A stretch of 64,000 nucleotides of DNA from NCBI RefSeq assembly GCF_014199685.1, contig NZ_JACHNZ010000005.1, positions 1 to 64,000 of the forward strand, written 5' to 3'. The notes under the pieces were generated by a model, which was given only the letters and a program-made list of their open reading frames with translations, was not told where the DNA came from and did not search any database. Source of the stretch: Sphingosinicella soli (GTDB taxonomy: Bacteria; Pseudomonadota; Alphaproteobacteria; Sphingomonadales; Sphingomonadaceae). Below are positions 29,845 through 41,306 of this stretch, in pieces (the stretch's first letter is position 1; every line of letters begins with the position of its first letter). The translations under genes were made by a program, and so were the position numbers.

Positions 29845-31089
29845 ATGGCCCGGATCGTGATGAAATTCGGCGGTACGTCGATGGCGGGTATCGAACGTAT
29901 CCGCAACGTCGCCGCGCGCGTGAAGCGCGAAGTGGAAGCGGGCAACGAGGTCGCGGTCGTCGTCTCGGCGATGGCGGGCGAGACGGACCGCCTGGTCGGC
30001 TTCTGCCGCGAGGCCGCCGCGCTGCACGATACGGCGGAATACGACGTCGTCGTCGCCTCGGGCGAGCAGGTGACGTCGGGGCTGCTGGCGATCACGCTGC
30101 AGGCGATCGGCGTGCCCGCGCGCAGCTGGCTCGGCTGGCAGCTTCCCATCCGCACGTCCGACGCGCATTCGACCGCGCGCATCGGCGACATCGACACCAC
30201 CGCCGTCCTCGCCGACATGGCGACGGGCCGCGTGGCGGTCGTTCCGGGTTTTCAGGGCGTCACCGACGATGGCCGCGTCACCACGCTGGGTCGCGGCGGC
30301 TCGGATACCAGCGCGGTCGCGGTGGCGGCGGCGCTGAAGGCCGATCGCTGCGATATCTACACCGATGTGGATGGTGTTTACACCACCGATCCGCGTATCG
30401 TGCCGAAAGCGAAGAAACTCCATTCGGTGACGTTCGAGGAGATGCTCGAACTCGCAAGCGTCGGCGCGAAGGTGCTGCAGACCCGTTCGGTCGAGCTTGC
30501 GATGAAGGAAAAGGTCAAGGTGCAGGTGCTGTCGTCGTTCACCGACGCCCCCGGCACCTTCGTTGTGGACGAGGAAGAAGGCGTGGAACAGGAACTCATC
30601 ACCGGCATCGCGTACAACCGCAACGAGGCGCAGGTCACGGTCACGCGCGTGCCCGACACGCCCGGCGTCGTCGCGCACATCTTCGAGCCGCTGTCCGCCG
30701 CGAACATCAACGTCGACATGATCGTGCAGAACGTGGCGCGCGAAAGCGGCCATACCGACGTGACCTTTACGGTGCCGCGCACCGAGCTGGCGCGGGCGAT
30801 GGACGAGCTGACGAAGGCGAAGGACACGATCCGCTACAGCGCGCTGGAAGCCGTCGACAACGTCTGCAAGGTTTCCGTCGTCGGCGTCGGCATGAAGAGC
30901 CACGCGGGCGTCGCGCTCACCATGTTCAAGGCGCTCGGCGACCGGGGCATCAACATCAAGGCGATCACCACGTCCGAGATCAAGATTTCGGTGCTGATCG
31001 CCGAGGAATATACCGAGCTTGCCGTGCGCGTGCTGCACACCGCCTACGGCCTCGACGACACGTCCGAACCTGCCGGGGTCGCTGCGTGA
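29845..31089 (+). CDS. lysC: Aspartate kinase LysC
   Basis: This 414-residue monofunctional aspartokinase makes L-aspartyl-4-phosphate, the first step of lysine/threonine/methionine synthesis. The N-terminal kinase motif is KFGGTSMA, and GGSDTSAVA and DVDGVYTTDPR follow. Two C-terminal ACT domains (about 265-400) indicate allosteric feedback control. A single gene probably encodes both alpha and beta subunits through an internal start, as in relatives, but this was not tested. Its stop overlaps the next start. Confidence 0.96.
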   Translation: MARIVMKFGGTSMAGIERIRNVAARVKREVEAGNEVAVVVSAMAGETDRLVGFCREAAALHDTAEYDVVVASGEQVTSGLLAITLQAIGVPARSWLGWQLPIRTSDAHSTARIGDIDTTAVLADMATGRVAVVPGFQGVTDDGRVTTLGRGGSDTSAVAVAAALKADRCDIYTDVDGVYTTDPRIVPKAKKLHSVTFEEMLELASVGAKVLQTRSVELAMKEKVKVQVLSSFTDAPGTFVVDEEEGVEQELITGIAYNRNEAQVTVTRVPDTPGVVAHIFEPLSAANINVDMIVQNVARESGHTDVTFTVPRTELARAMDELTKAKDTIRYSALEAVDNVCKVSVVGVGMKSHAGVALTMFKALGDRGINIKAITTSEIKISVLIAEEYTELAVRVLHTAYGLDDTSEPAGVAA

Positions 31090-32111
31090 GCGGCGGGCGT
31101 GATCGCCTCGACACGCTGATGGCGCGCGGCTGCGCGTTTCTGGGCACGCGCCATGCGATCATGGCCGGGGCCATGACCTGGGTTTCGGAACGCAGCCTCG
31201 TTTCCGCGATTTCGAACGCGGGCGGCTTCGGCATGATCGCCTGCGGGGCGATGGACCCGGCGCGGCTGCGCGAGGAAATCATTGCGACGCGCGCGCTGAC
31301 CGTGAAGCCCTTCGGCGTCAACCTCATCACGATGCACCCCGCGCTGCTGGAGCTGATCCAGGTCTGCGCCGAGGAGAAGGTCGGCCATATCGCGCTCGCG
31401 GGGGGCATTCCCTCCGGTCCGGCGATCGAGGCGGTGAAGGCGGCGGGCGCCAAGCTCATCTGTTTTGCCCCGGCGCTGGCGTTCGCGAAGAAGCTGGTGC
31501 GCTCGGGCGTCGATGCGCTCGTCATCGAGGGCACCGAGGCGGGCGGCCATGTCGGCCCCGTGTCGACGACGGTGCTGGCGCAGGAAATCCTGCCCCATAT
31601 CACCGATGTGCCGGTGTTCGTCGCGGGCGGCATCGGCCACGGCGAAGCGATTGCGGCGTTCCTTGAAATGGGCGCGGCGGGCGTGCAGCTCGGCACGCGC
31701 TTCGTCTGCGCGACCGAAAGCATCGCGCATCCGAAGTTCAAGCAGGCGTTCATCCGCGCCGCCGCGCGCGATGCGGTTGCAAGCGTGCAGATCGATCCGC
31801 GCCTGCCGGTGATCCCCGTCCGCGCGCTCAAGAACGCCGGCACCGAGGCGTTCAGCGCCAAGCAGCGCGAGGTTGCCGTGCTTCTCGATTCCGGTGCGGT
31901 CGACATGAATGCGGCCCAGCTCCAGATCGAGCATTACTGGGCAGGCGCGCTGCGCCGCGCTGTGGTAGACGGCGATATCGACAACGGTTCGCTGATGGCG
32001 GGCCAGTCGGTCGGCATGGTGAAACGCGAGGAACCGGTGCAGGCGATCATCGACGAACTGGTCAGCGAAGCGGCAGCAGCGCTTGCGCGCCGCGGCGCAC
32101 AGGCTGCATGA
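31086..32111 (+). CDS. Nitronate monooxygenase / 2-nitropropane dioxygenase-like flavoprotein
   Basis: This 341-residue FMN-binding TIM-barrel protein has the family motifs APALAFAKK, EGTEAGGHVG with the conserved His, VAGGIGHGEAI and GVQLGTRF. Members oxidise nitronates or reduce quinones with NAD(P)H. The GTG start overlaps the lysC stop (GTGA). An ATG at 31119 is possible. The gene overlaps ptsP by four bases. The role in this operon is not clear. Confidence 0.88.
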   Translation: MSGGRDRLDTLMARGCAFLGTRHAIMAGAMTWVSERSLVSAISNAGGFGMIACGAMDPARLREEIIATRALTVKPFGVNLITMHPALLELIQVCAEEKVGHIALAGGIPSGPAIEAVKAAGAKLICFAPALAFAKKLVRSGVDALVIEGTEAGGHVGPVSTTVLAQEILPHITDVPVFVAGGIGHGEAIAAFLEMGAAGVQLGTRFVCATESIAHPKFKQAFIRAAARDAVASVQIDPRLPVIPVRALKNAGTEAFSAKQREVAVLLDSGAVDMNAAQLQIEHYWAGALRRAVVDGDIDNGSLMAGQSVGMVKREEPVQAIIDELVSEAAAALARRGAQAA

Positions 32112-34387
32112 CCGCCGAGAGGAACGTCTCGGCTACCAGCGCCGCGCGCGAAATCCTGCGGCGCCTCCACGATGTCATGGCCACCAAGGCGGGCGCGCAG
32201 GCCAAGCTGAACCGCGTCGTCGATATCGTCGCGGACGCGCTTTCGTCCGAAGTGTGCTCGATCTATCTGCTTCGCGACGGTGTCCTTGAACTCTTCGCGA
32301 CGCGCGGCCTCGCGCAGTCCGCCGTGCACGTCACGCGGCTTGCCGTGGGCGAGGGGCTCGTCGGTACGATCGCGACGACGCGCGAACCGCTCAACCTTGC
32401 CGAAGCGAAATCGCACCCGGACTTCGCCTACAAGCCGGAAACCGGCGAGGAGAGCTTCCACAGCTTTGCAGGCGTGCCGATCATCCGGCAGGAAACCGCC
32501 ATCGGCGTGCTTGCGGTGCAGCATGTCGATCCGCGCGAATACGCCGATGTCGAGATCGAAGCGCTGCAGACCACCGCGATGGTGCTGTCGGAACTGATCG
32601 CGTCGGCGGGTCTGGTCGATGCCCAGACGGTGCAGCAGGCGCGGGAACGCGAAAGCCGCCCGGCGCGCATGACCGGGCTCAAGCTCGTGGAAGGCGTGGG
32701 GCGCGGGCAGGCGGTGTTCCACCAGCCGCGCGTGATCGTGGAGCACACGGTCGCAGAGGATACGGAGGCAGAGCGCACGCGCGTCTATGCCGCGTTCGAG
32801 AAGATGCGCGAGCAGATCGACAACATGATGGGGCAGGCCGATTTCGCCGCCCCGGGCGATCACGACGAGATTCTCGAGACCTACAAGATGTTCGCCTACG
32901 ACGAGGGCTGGTCCCGGCGGATCAACGAGGCGATCGACAGCGGCCTTACCGCCGAAGCGGCGATCGAGCGCGTGCAGATGAAGACGCGCTCGCGCATGCG
33001 CGCCACGAAAGACCCGTTCTTTCAGGAGCGCCTGCACGACCTCGACGACCTTTCGAACCGCCTGCTGCGGATCGTTTCGGGCCAGATGGATACGGCGGCG
33101 AAGCGGGGCATGCAGCAGGACATGATCCTGATCGCCCGCAATCTCGGCCCCGCCGAGCTTTTGGAATACGACAAGAGCTTCCTGCGCGGGGTGGTGCTGG
33201 AAGAAGGCTCGCTTACCGCCCACGTCACGATCATCGCGCGCGCAATGGGCATTCCGGTGCTCGGGCGGGTGAAGGATCTGCGCACCACGATCTTCGAAGG
33301 CGATCCGCTGCTGCTTGATGCGCAGCGCGGCGCGCTGTTCGTGCGGCCGAGCGAGCCTGTTGTCCACCAGTTCGAGGAGCAGGTGGCGCTGAAGGCCCGG
33401 CGCCAGGCCGAATATGCGAAAATTCGCGATCTTCCGGCCGTCACCGTGGACGGCGCGCGCATCAGCCTGATGATGAACGCGGGCCTGAGTTCGGATCTTG
33501 AAGCGCTCGACATCACGAACGCCGACGGCATCGGGCTGTTTCGCACCGAATTCCAGTTCCTCGTTTCGGCGACGCTGCCGCGCCGCGAACGACAGACGCG
33601 GCTCTACAAGTCGGTGCTCGATGCGGCGGGCGACCGCCCGGTGACGTTCCGCACCGTCGATATCGGCGGCGACAAGGCCGTGCCCTACATGATGGGCGAC
33701 ACGGTTGAGGAAAACCCGGCGCTCGGCTGGCGCGCGCTCCGCCTTGCGCTGGAACGCGACGGGCTGATGAAGGTGCAGGCGCGCGCGCTCATTGATGCCG
33801 CCGCCGGACGAACGCTGCGCCTGATGTTCCCGATGGTTTCCGAACCGTGGGAGTTCGACGAGGCGCGCACGCTCGTGGAGGCGCAGCTTTCGCGCATGGT
33901 CGCGCGCGGCCGCGCGGTTCCCAAGAAGATCGAGTTCGGCTGCATGCTGGAGGTGCCTGCGCTCGCGGAATCGCTCGATCTGCTGCTGCCGCGCATCGAT
34001 TTCCTGTCGATCGGAACCAACGATCTCACACAGTTCCTGTTCGCGGCGGACCGCGCCAACCCCAAACTTGCCGACCGCTACGACTGGCTGTCCGTATCGC
34101 TGCTGCGCTTCCTGAAGCGCGTATCGGACCAGGCGCGTGCGGCGCGCCGTCCCGTCACCGTGTGCGGCGAGATGGGCGGGCGTCCGCTCGATGCGCTGGC
34201 GCTGCTCGGCCTCGGCATCGAGCGTCTGTCGATCACGCCTGCTGGCATCGGCCCGATGAAGGCGATGATCCGTTCGCTCGCGCTGGCGCCGCTTCAGCAC
34301 GAAATGGAAGGCTGGCTGCGGCGCGGCACCGATGTTCGCGCCGCGCTGACCGAGTATGCGTCGAGCCGCGGCATCGCTGTTGGTTGA
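32108..34387 (+). CDS. ptsP: Phosphoenolpyruvate-protein phosphotransferase PtsP (EI-Ntr)
   Basis: This 759-residue first enzyme of the nitrogen phosphotransferase system moves phosphate from PEP to NPr. It has an N-terminal GAF sensor domain (about 20-165), the PEP-utiliser N-domain, the swivel domain with phosphoryl-accepting H372 in GSLTAHVTI, and a PEP-binding barrel with FRTEFQF and VCGEMGG. In alphaproteobacteria the GAF domain senses glutamine. The ATG overlaps the preceding stop (ATGA). Confidence 0.95.
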   Translation: MTAERNVSATSAAREILRRLHDVMATKAGAQAKLNRVVDIVADALSSEVCSIYLLRDGVLELFATRGLAQSAVHVTRLAVGEGLVGTIATTREPLNLAEAKSHPDFAYKPETGEESFHSFAGVPIIRQETAIGVLAVQHVDPREYADVEIEALQTTAMVLSELIASAGLVDAQTVQQARERESRPARMTGLKLVEGVGRGQAVFHQPRVIVEHTVAEDTEAERTRVYAAFEKMREQIDNMMGQADFAAPGDHDEILETYKMFAYDEGWSRRINEAIDSGLTAEAAIERVQMKTRSRMRATKDPFFQERLHDLDDLSNRLLRIVSGQMDTAAKRGMQQDMILIARNLGPAELLEYDKSFLRGVVLEEGSLTAHVTIIARAMGIPVLGRVKDLRTTIFEGDPLLLDAQRGALFVRPSEPVVHQFEEQVALKARRQAEYAKIRDLPAVTVDGARISLMMNAGLSSDLEALDITNADGIGLFRTEFQFLVSATLPRRERQTRLYKSVLDAAGDRPVTFRTVDIGGDKAVPYMMGDTVEENPALGWRALRLALERDGLMKVQARALIDAAAGRTLRLMFPMVSEPWEFDEARTLVEAQLSRMVARGRAVPKKIEFGCMLEVPALAESLDLLLPRIDFLSIGTNDLTQFLFAADRANPKLADRYDWLSVSLLRFLKRVSDQARAARRPVTVCGEMGGRPLDALALLGLGIERLSITPAGIGPMKAMIRSLALAPLQHEMEGWLRRGTDVRAALTEYASSRGIAVG

Positions 34388-34476
34388 GGCAACGCTGCGA
34401 TGAAGCGCGTTGACACCGGCGGGGCCGCGCGCGAACGTGGCAATTGGGCAAGTAGGCGTATGTTCGGAGGGTTTTG

Positions 34477-35340
34477 GTGAGCGACGAGCTGGAAACGCAG
34501 GACGGTATCGAACTCGGCGGTGCGCGCCACATCGGTGAGGTGCTGCGCGCGCGGCGGCTGGAGCTTGGCCGGGAACTCGCCGATATCGCGCACCAGACGC
34601 GCGTGCCGATGCGTCATCTCACCGCCATCGAAGAGGGCAAGCACGATACGCTGCCGGCGCTGCCCTACACGATCGGGTTCGTGAAATCCTACGCACGGAT
34701 CCTCGGCCTCGATTCGGATACCGCCGTCGAACAGTTTCGCCGCGAAACGACGAAGCCCGACCGCGTCGTCCCGACCATGGATCATGAACCCATTGAAGAC
34801 GGCCGCGTGCCGACGCGCGCCGCTGCGCTGCTCGGTCTTGTGCTGCTCGGCCTCCTGGCGCTTGCCGTCGCCGCGTGGGGCCTCGGCTGGTTCGGCGGCG
34901 ATGAAGAGCCTGCGGTCGTGGAAGCGCCTGCCGGATCGGACGGCGGCGCGACCGTCGCGATGGATACGCCGCCGGTGCCGCCGCCTGCTACGGCGGAAAC
35001 GCCCGCAGCCGTCGCAGCGGCGGACGCGACGGCAACATCCGCACCCCCGGCGCCGACCAGCGGCGCAATTGTGGTGAATGCGCGCGAGGATGCGTGGGTC
35101 AGAATTTACGAGGCGGGATCGGGCCGTGCCGTATTCCAGGGCGTCATGGCGGCGGGCGACCGCTACGACGTGCCGGCTGATCGGCAGGATCTTCTGCTCT
35201 GGACCGGCCGCGCAGGCGCGCTCGACGTCACGGTCGGGGGCACCGCGATCCCGCCGCTCGGCGCCGCGACGCAGACGGTGCGGGACGTGCCGCTGACTGC
35301 GGCAGGGCTTGCGGCGCGCGGGCAGCCTCGGGCGAACTGA
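34477..35340 (+). CDS. RodZ-like helix-turn-helix membrane protein
   Basis: This 287-residue protein has an N-terminal HTH_25 domain (about 15-85, HIGEVLRARRLELG), a single transmembrane helix (about 112-132), a Pro/Ala/Thr-rich linker, and a C-terminal DUF4115 domain (about 190-270, with VRIYEAG). This is the RodZ layout, a cytoskeletal adaptor that links MreB to the cell envelope. The GTG at 34477 has GGAGG six bases upstream, a better fit than the adjacent TTG at 34474. It is followed by the Tol-Pal gene cpoB, 70 bases later. Confidence 0.88.
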   Translation: MSDELETQDGIELGGARHIGEVLRARRLELGRELADIAHQTRVPMRHLTAIEEGKHDTLPALPYTIGFVKSYARILGLDSDTAVEQFRRETTKPDRVVPTMDHEPIEDGRVPTRAAALLGLVLLGLLALAVAAWGLGWFGGDEEPAVVEAPAGSDGGATVAMDTPPVPPPATAETPAAVAAADATATSAPPAPTSGAIVVNAREDAWVRIYEAGSGRAVFQGVMAAGDRYDVPADRQDLLLWTGRAGALDVTVGGTAIPPLGAATQTVRDVPLTAAGLAARGQPRAN

Positions 35341-35410
35341 TGCGCTTCAGATTCAGGCAAGGTGCGGGCCGCTAGGCTGGCACTGCGCGTTCAATCGTCG
35401 GGAAAGTCTT

Positions 35411-36322
35411 ATGAAACTGAAACTTCTGCTTCTGCTCTCCATGCCGCTGCTGCTTCCCGCGCTGCCCGCTGCCGCGCAGACCGCCCAGCAGGTCGAAGGC
35501 CGCGTGAAAAAGCTCGAGAGCGAAATGCGCGCCGTGCAGCGCAAGGTGTTTCCGGCGGGCTCCAGGGAGTATTTCGAAGCGGAGATTCAGGCGCCCGCCG
35601 CGCCGGTCGTGACGCCCGGCGTGCCCGCATCCAATCCGCTGAGCGATCTTTCGCGCCGCGTCGATTCGATGGAAAACCAGCTTACCGCGCTGACCGGGCA
35701 AATGGAGGAAAACAGCTTCAAGGTCCGTCAGCTCGAAGCGGCGCTGGAGAAGTTCAAGACCGATGCCGAGTTCCGGCTGACAACGCTGGAAGGCGGCGCG
35801 CCGCCGGTTGCCGCGCCCGGTGCGCCCGGTGCGCCCGGTGCGCCCGGTGCGGCTGCTGCGGCGGGTACGGAGGGCGTGTTTCCGCCCCCCGGCGCGCTTG
35901 CCGCCGCTGCGCCGCCCGCAGCGGCGCTGACGCCGGAGCAGGAATATACCGCCGCGTACAGTCTCGTGACCGCCAAGGATTATCCCGGCGCCGAAAAGGC
36001 GCTCTCCGCCTTCATCGAGAAGAATCCCAGGCATGCGCGCGCCAGCAACGCGCAATACTGGCTGGGGCGCACCTATTTCGCGCAGAACCAGCCGGTGCAG
36101 GCGGCGCGTACGCTGCTTGAAAACTACCAGAAGCGCCCGGAAGGCGAACGCGCCTCCGAGAGCCTGCTCTGGCTCGGCAGGTCGCTGATGGCGTTTTCGC
36201 CGCCGAGTCCGCAGAAGGCATGCGAGGCGTATGACCAGCTCGAGGCGAGTTACGGCAAAACCCTCTCGCAAACGCTGCGCACGCAGCTCGTGGATGCCCG
36301 CTCGGCAGCGCGCTGCGGCTGA
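35411..36322 (+). CDS. cpoB: Tol-Pal system periplasmic protein CpoB (YbgF)
   Basis: This 303-residue periplasmic protein coordinates outer-membrane constriction with peptidoglycan synthesis. It has a signal peptide (1-20, ending PAAAQ), an N-terminal coiled coil in two parts (about 22-45 and 75-120), a Pro/Ala/Gly linker, and C-terminal TPR repeats (about 180-295). The linker contains four exact nine-base tandem units encoding APG. GGGAAAG precedes the ATG. Its last codons overlap the likely tilS start. Confidence 0.92.
   Translation: MKLKLLLLLSMPLLLPALPAAAQTAQQVEGRVKKLESEMRAVQRKVFPAGSREYFEAEIQAPAAPVVTPGVPASNPLSDLSRRVDSMENQLTALTGQMEENSFKVRQLEAALEKFKTDAEFRLTTLEGGAPPVAAPGAPGAPGAPGAAAAAGTEGVFPPPGALAAAAPPAAALTPEQEYTAAYSLVTAKDYPGAEKALSAFIEKNPRHARASNAQYWLGRTYFAQNQPVQAARTLLENYQKRPEGERASESLLWLGRSLMAFSPPSPQKACEAYDQLEASYGKTLSQTLRTQLVDARSAARCG
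35813..35848 (+). repeat. Four exact nine-base tandem units in cpoB
   Basis: The unit GCGCCCGGT occurs four times in a row and encodes Ala-Pro-Gly in the linker between coiled coil and TPR domains. Copy number is likely to vary between strains. Confidence 0.85.
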
Positions 36323-37277
36323 GGCCGGTCTGACGCCGGAACGCTTCCGCGCGTCGGTCGCGGCGCTCGCGCCCGATGTCGGCGGCAGGGTCGCGCTTGC
36401 CGTTTCGGGCGGGCCGGACAGTCTGGCGCTGCTGCTCCTCGCGCACCGCGCCGGTTTCGATGCCGCAGCGCTTACCGTCGATCATGGACTGAGGCCGGAA
36501 GCGGCGGACGAGGCGCGCCATGTCGCCGCGATCTGCGCGGGGTTCGGCGTGCCGCATGTGACGCTCGCGGTCGATGTGCCGCGCGCGGCCAGCGTGCAGG
36601 CCGCCGCGCGCGGCGCGCGCTACGCAGCGATGGCGGACTGGTGCGATTTCCATGGTGTCCCATGGTTGATGACGGCGCACCACGGCGACGATCAGGCCGA
36701 AACGCTGCTGATGCGCCTGTCGCGGGGCAGCGGGCTCGGCGGCATGGCGGGCATTCGCGCGCGGCGCGCGGTGGAGGGGCACGCGGTAACGCTGCTTCGT
36801 CCGCTGCTCGGCGCGCGCAAGGCCGATCTTGTCGCACTGGTGGAGGCGGCGGGGCTGGTTGCGATCGACGATCCCAGCAATCGCAGCGAGGCCTACGACC
36901 GAACCGGCGCGCGCGCGATGCTTGCGGGGGGAGGGATCGACGCAGGCGGCGCGGCTGCGACCGCCGCCCATCTCGCCGAGGCCGAAGCCGCGCTGGAGTG
37001 GACGGCGCAGGAAGCCTGGGCCGGGCGCGCACGCGCGACGGGCGACACGATTGCGGTCGATACGCGCGGGCTGCCCGCCGAACTGGTCCGGCGGCTCGTG
37101 CTGAGAGCCTTTCGCGAGATTCGCGGCGTCGAGCCCGATGGCCCGGCGCTGCAGCGCCTGCTTGCCGGGCAAGGCGGCACGCTGGGCGGGGTGCGCGCGG
37201 AGGGCGGGCCTTTGTGGCGCTTCCGGCCCGAACCGCCGCGAAAAATGCGCGCATCCACGCAAATAGGCACCGAATAG
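36294..37277 (+). CDS. tilS: tRNA(Ile)-lysidine synthetase TilS
   Basis: This 327-residue N-type ATP pyrophosphatase attaches lysine to the wobble C of the minor tRNA-Ile so that it reads AUA. The PP-loop SGGPDS and the motif TAHHGDDQAET are clear. The protein is short and lacks the C-terminal domain of E. coli TilS, as is common in alphaproteobacteria. The ATG at 36294 lies inside cpoB in another frame. A CTG at 36330, five bases after GAGG, fits the conserved start better, and no ATG or GTG lies between it and the PP-loop. Confidence 0.93.
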   Translation: MPARQRAAAEAGLTPERFRASVAALAPDVGGRVALAVSGGPDSLALLLLAHRAGFDAAALTVDHGLRPEAADEARHVAAICAGFGVPHVTLAVDVPRAASVQAAARGARYAAMADWCDFHGVPWLMTAHHGDDQAETLLMRLSRGSGLGGMAGIRARRAVEGHAVTLLRPLLGARKADLVALVEAAGLVAIDDPSNRSEAYDRTGARAMLAGGGIDAGGAAATAAHLAEAEAALEWTAQEAWAGRARATGDTIAVDTRGLPAELVRRLVLRAFREIRGVEPDGPALQRLLAGQGGTLGGVRAEGGPLWRFRPEPPRKMRASTQIGTE

Positions 37278-37340
37278 CTGTTGTCGTTAACGCCGCCGTG
37301 CCTATCTTAGCAGTAACATTTTTCGGAGACGACGAACCCG

Positions 37341-39284
<1,944 letters not shown>

Positions 39285-39292
39285 GACCAAGG

Positions 39293-39309
39293 TTGTCATC
39301 GCTCGACAA
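39293..39309. promoter_or_regulatory. Inverted repeat before the IclR regulator gene
   Basis: TTGTC and GACAA flank seven bases in the 78-base gap between ftsH and the IclR gene. Flanking AAGG and CCTT extend the symmetry after a small asymmetry. It could be an autoregulatory site or a weak terminator of ftsH. Confidence 0.3.
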
Positions 39310-39362
39310 TTGACCTTCGATCCCGTTCTCGCTTTGTGCGGCGAGCGGTGGTAGGGGGCAGC

Positions 39363-40121
39363 ATGAGCGAGACACAAGAGACGGATGACGACATCGGGTC
39401 CGCCCGCGTCAAGAGCGTGGAGGTCACGGTCCAGATTCTGGAGGTGCTGACCGAGGCGACCGATACGGTGCGTGTTACCGATATGGCGCGGCAGCTGGGG
39501 ATGACCAAGGCGCGGGTTTCGCGGCATCTGCAGACACTGACACGTCTGGGGCTGGTGGACCGCGCGCGCGAGGGCGAGGGGTATGTCTTCGGCCGCAAGC
39601 TGTTGAAATTCGGGCGCGCCGCTGTCTACCGCAGCAACATCGTTCAGCTCGCCCGGCCGTTTCTGCAGGATCTGTTCACGGTGACCGGACACACTGCGCT
39701 GCTCGCGACACCCACGCGGGGCGGGGCGATGGTCGTGTCTTCGGTCAACAACCAGTTCGAGCCGGGGATCATGATCCATTCCGGCATGGTGCTGACGCTG
39801 CCGACGTCGCCGGCGGCGCGGCTGATCTATTTCTTCGAGAACCAGAAGCCGACACCGCCGCGCGTCGCCGCGAACCTGAAGCGCTACGGCGTCGATTTCG
39901 AGGCCAACCCGCGCGGAACCGGCCTCGGGGGCGTCGCAGCGCCGATCTTCGAGCCGGACGGCCTGATCGCGGGCACCATCGGGCTGATCCTGTCGTCATC
40001 GCTGCTGATGCCGGAGCCGGACGAGGAACTGCTCGCGCAGGTCCGCTTCGCGGCGCAGCGGCTGCAGAAAGAGTATGCCGAAGGGGCGGTCTCGCCCCTG
40101 ATGCCGAAGGTCGAAGACTGA
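39363..40121 (+). CDS. IclR-family transcriptional regulator
   Basis: This 252-residue regulator has an N-terminal winged helix (about 18-80, RVTDMARQLGMTKARVSRHL) and a C-terminal IclR effector domain (about 90-245, ending in the conserved GGVAAPIF). AGGGGG precedes the ATG at 39363. It converges with the M20 deacetylase gene, three bases apart, and probably controls the leftward TPP enzyme/deacetylase unit or the catabolic operon beyond it. The effector is unknown. Confidence 0.92.
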   Translation: MSETQETDDDIGSARVKSVEVTVQILEVLTEATDTVRVTDMARQLGMTKARVSRHLQTLTRLGLVDRAREGEGYVFGRKLLKFGRAAVYRSNIVQLARPFLQDLFTVTGHTALLATPTRGGAMVVSSVNNQFEPGIMIHSGMVLTLPTSPAARLIYFFENQKPTPPRVAANLKRYGVDFEANPRGTGLGGVAAPIFEPDGLIAGTIGLILSSSLLMPEPDEELLAQVRFAAQRLQKEYAEGAVSPLMPKVED

Positions 40122-40124
40122 CGG

Positions 40125-41306
40125 CTATTCGAAGGGAATGGCGGCGAGCCGATCCAGGAAATCCTCGCAGCGGGCGAGCTGTTCGAGCGCGATGAACTCG
40201 TCGGGCGCGTGCGCCTGCGCGATCGAGCCGGGGCCGCAGAGCACCGAAGGGATGTTCTGCGCCTGAAACAGGCCCGCCTCCGACCCGAAGGCGACAAAGC
40301 CCGGCGGGGCGTTCGTTCCCGCGAGCCGCTGCACATAGCGGGTGAGCGGCGCGTCCGCCTCGATCGTGAAGCCGTGCACCAGCCCGTTGCGCTGGAATTC
40401 GATGGACGCGGCCGGATGGATCGCCTGCATCGCGGGCAGCAGCTCGCGATCGGCGTAATCGCGCAGTTCCGCGATGATGGCTTCGGGATCGGTCCACGGC
40501 AGGGTGCGGACATCGAGCCGGAAATGGCACATGCCCGGTACGATGTTGCTGGCCTGACCGCCCTCGATCACGCCGACGGAGAGGGTCGACCAGGGAACGG
40601 GATAGCCGTCGTGCCGCTGCTCCTGCGCTTCGAGCCGGGCGGCGATCGCCTCGATCCGGGTGATGAGCCGCGTTGCGTAGAAGATCGCGTTGACGCCGCG
40701 CGGCGCAAGCGAGCTGTGGATTTCCAGGCCCCGCACCGTGCAGCCGTAGGCGCTTCCGGTCTTGTGGCCGATGACCGCCTCCATCGAGGTCGGCTCGCCG
40801 ACGATGCAGCCGCGCGGGCGCACGCCCGAAGCGACGATCTCGTCGATCATGTAGCCCGCGCCCTTGCACCCGACCTCTTCATCGAACGAGATGGCGAGGT
40901 GGACCGGTTCGCGCATGTTCGCGGCAAGGAACGCCGGAACCTTGGCAAGACACGCGGCGATGAAGCCCTTCATGTCGCTGGTGCCGCGCCCGAAAAGGAG
41001 CCCGTCGCGCTCCTCCATCGTGAAGGGATCGCTGCTCCAGTCCTGACCGTCCACCGACACGACATCGCTGTGGCCGGAAAGGACGATACCGCCGTCGCCG
41101 CTGCCGATGGTGGCGAACAGATTGGCCTTGCCCGGATGCGCGCCCTGCGTGAGCGTCGATTTGATGCCGTAGCCATCCAGATAGTCGCGGACCCAGTGGA
41201 TCAGATCGAGGTTCGAATCGCGGCTGACCGTGGGGAAGGCGACGAGCGTGCGGAGAATGTCGGTCGTTTGCGCCGACGGGCGGCGATCAGCGGACTTTGC
41301 GGCCAT
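40125..41306 (-). CDS. M20 family acetylornithine deacetylase-like hydrolase (ArgE)
   Basis: This 393-residue dizinc amidohydrolase has the complete M20 motif set: H79-S-D81 (SGHSDVV), D111 in GTSDMKG, E143-E144 and EPTS. It most resembles ArgE, which removes acetyl from N-acetylornithine and other N-acetyl amino acids. The ATG at 41306 is chosen for its GGAAG site and family-like opening. It overlaps the upstream TPP enzyme by 20 bases. The catabolic setting suggests it acts on another N-acyl amino acid, not in arginine synthesis. Confidence 0.88.
   Translation of the reverse strand: MAAKSADRRPSAQTTDILRTLVAFPTVSRDSNLDLIHWVRDYLDGYGIKSTLTQGAHPGKANLFATIGSGDGGIVLSGHSDVVSVDGQDWSSDPFTMEERDGLLFGRGTSDMKGFIAACLAKVPAFLAANMREPVHLAISFDEEVGCKGAGYMIDEIVASGVRPRGCIVGEPTSMEAVIGHKTGSAYGCTVRGLEIHSSLAPRGVNAIFYATRLITRIEAIAARLEAQEQRHDGYPVPWSTLSVGVIEGGQASNIVPGMCHFRLDVRTLPWTDPEAIIAELRDYADRELLPAMQAIHPAASIEFQRNGLVHGFTIEADAPLTRYVQRLAGTNAPPGFVAFGSEAGLFQAQNIPSVLCGPGSIAQAHAPDEFIALEQLARCEDFLDRLAAIPFE

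Noticed and set aside
29658-30218. N-terminal extension of the M16 peptidase
   Set aside because: The extension lies opposite lysC and has no similarity, and a signal peptide begins exactly at 29657.
29667-32111. 814-codon open frame spanning lysC and the flavoprotein gene
   Set aside because: Only its 3' part (from 31086) has family motifs. The upstream part is an out-of-frame reading of lysC, so it is not a fusion protein.
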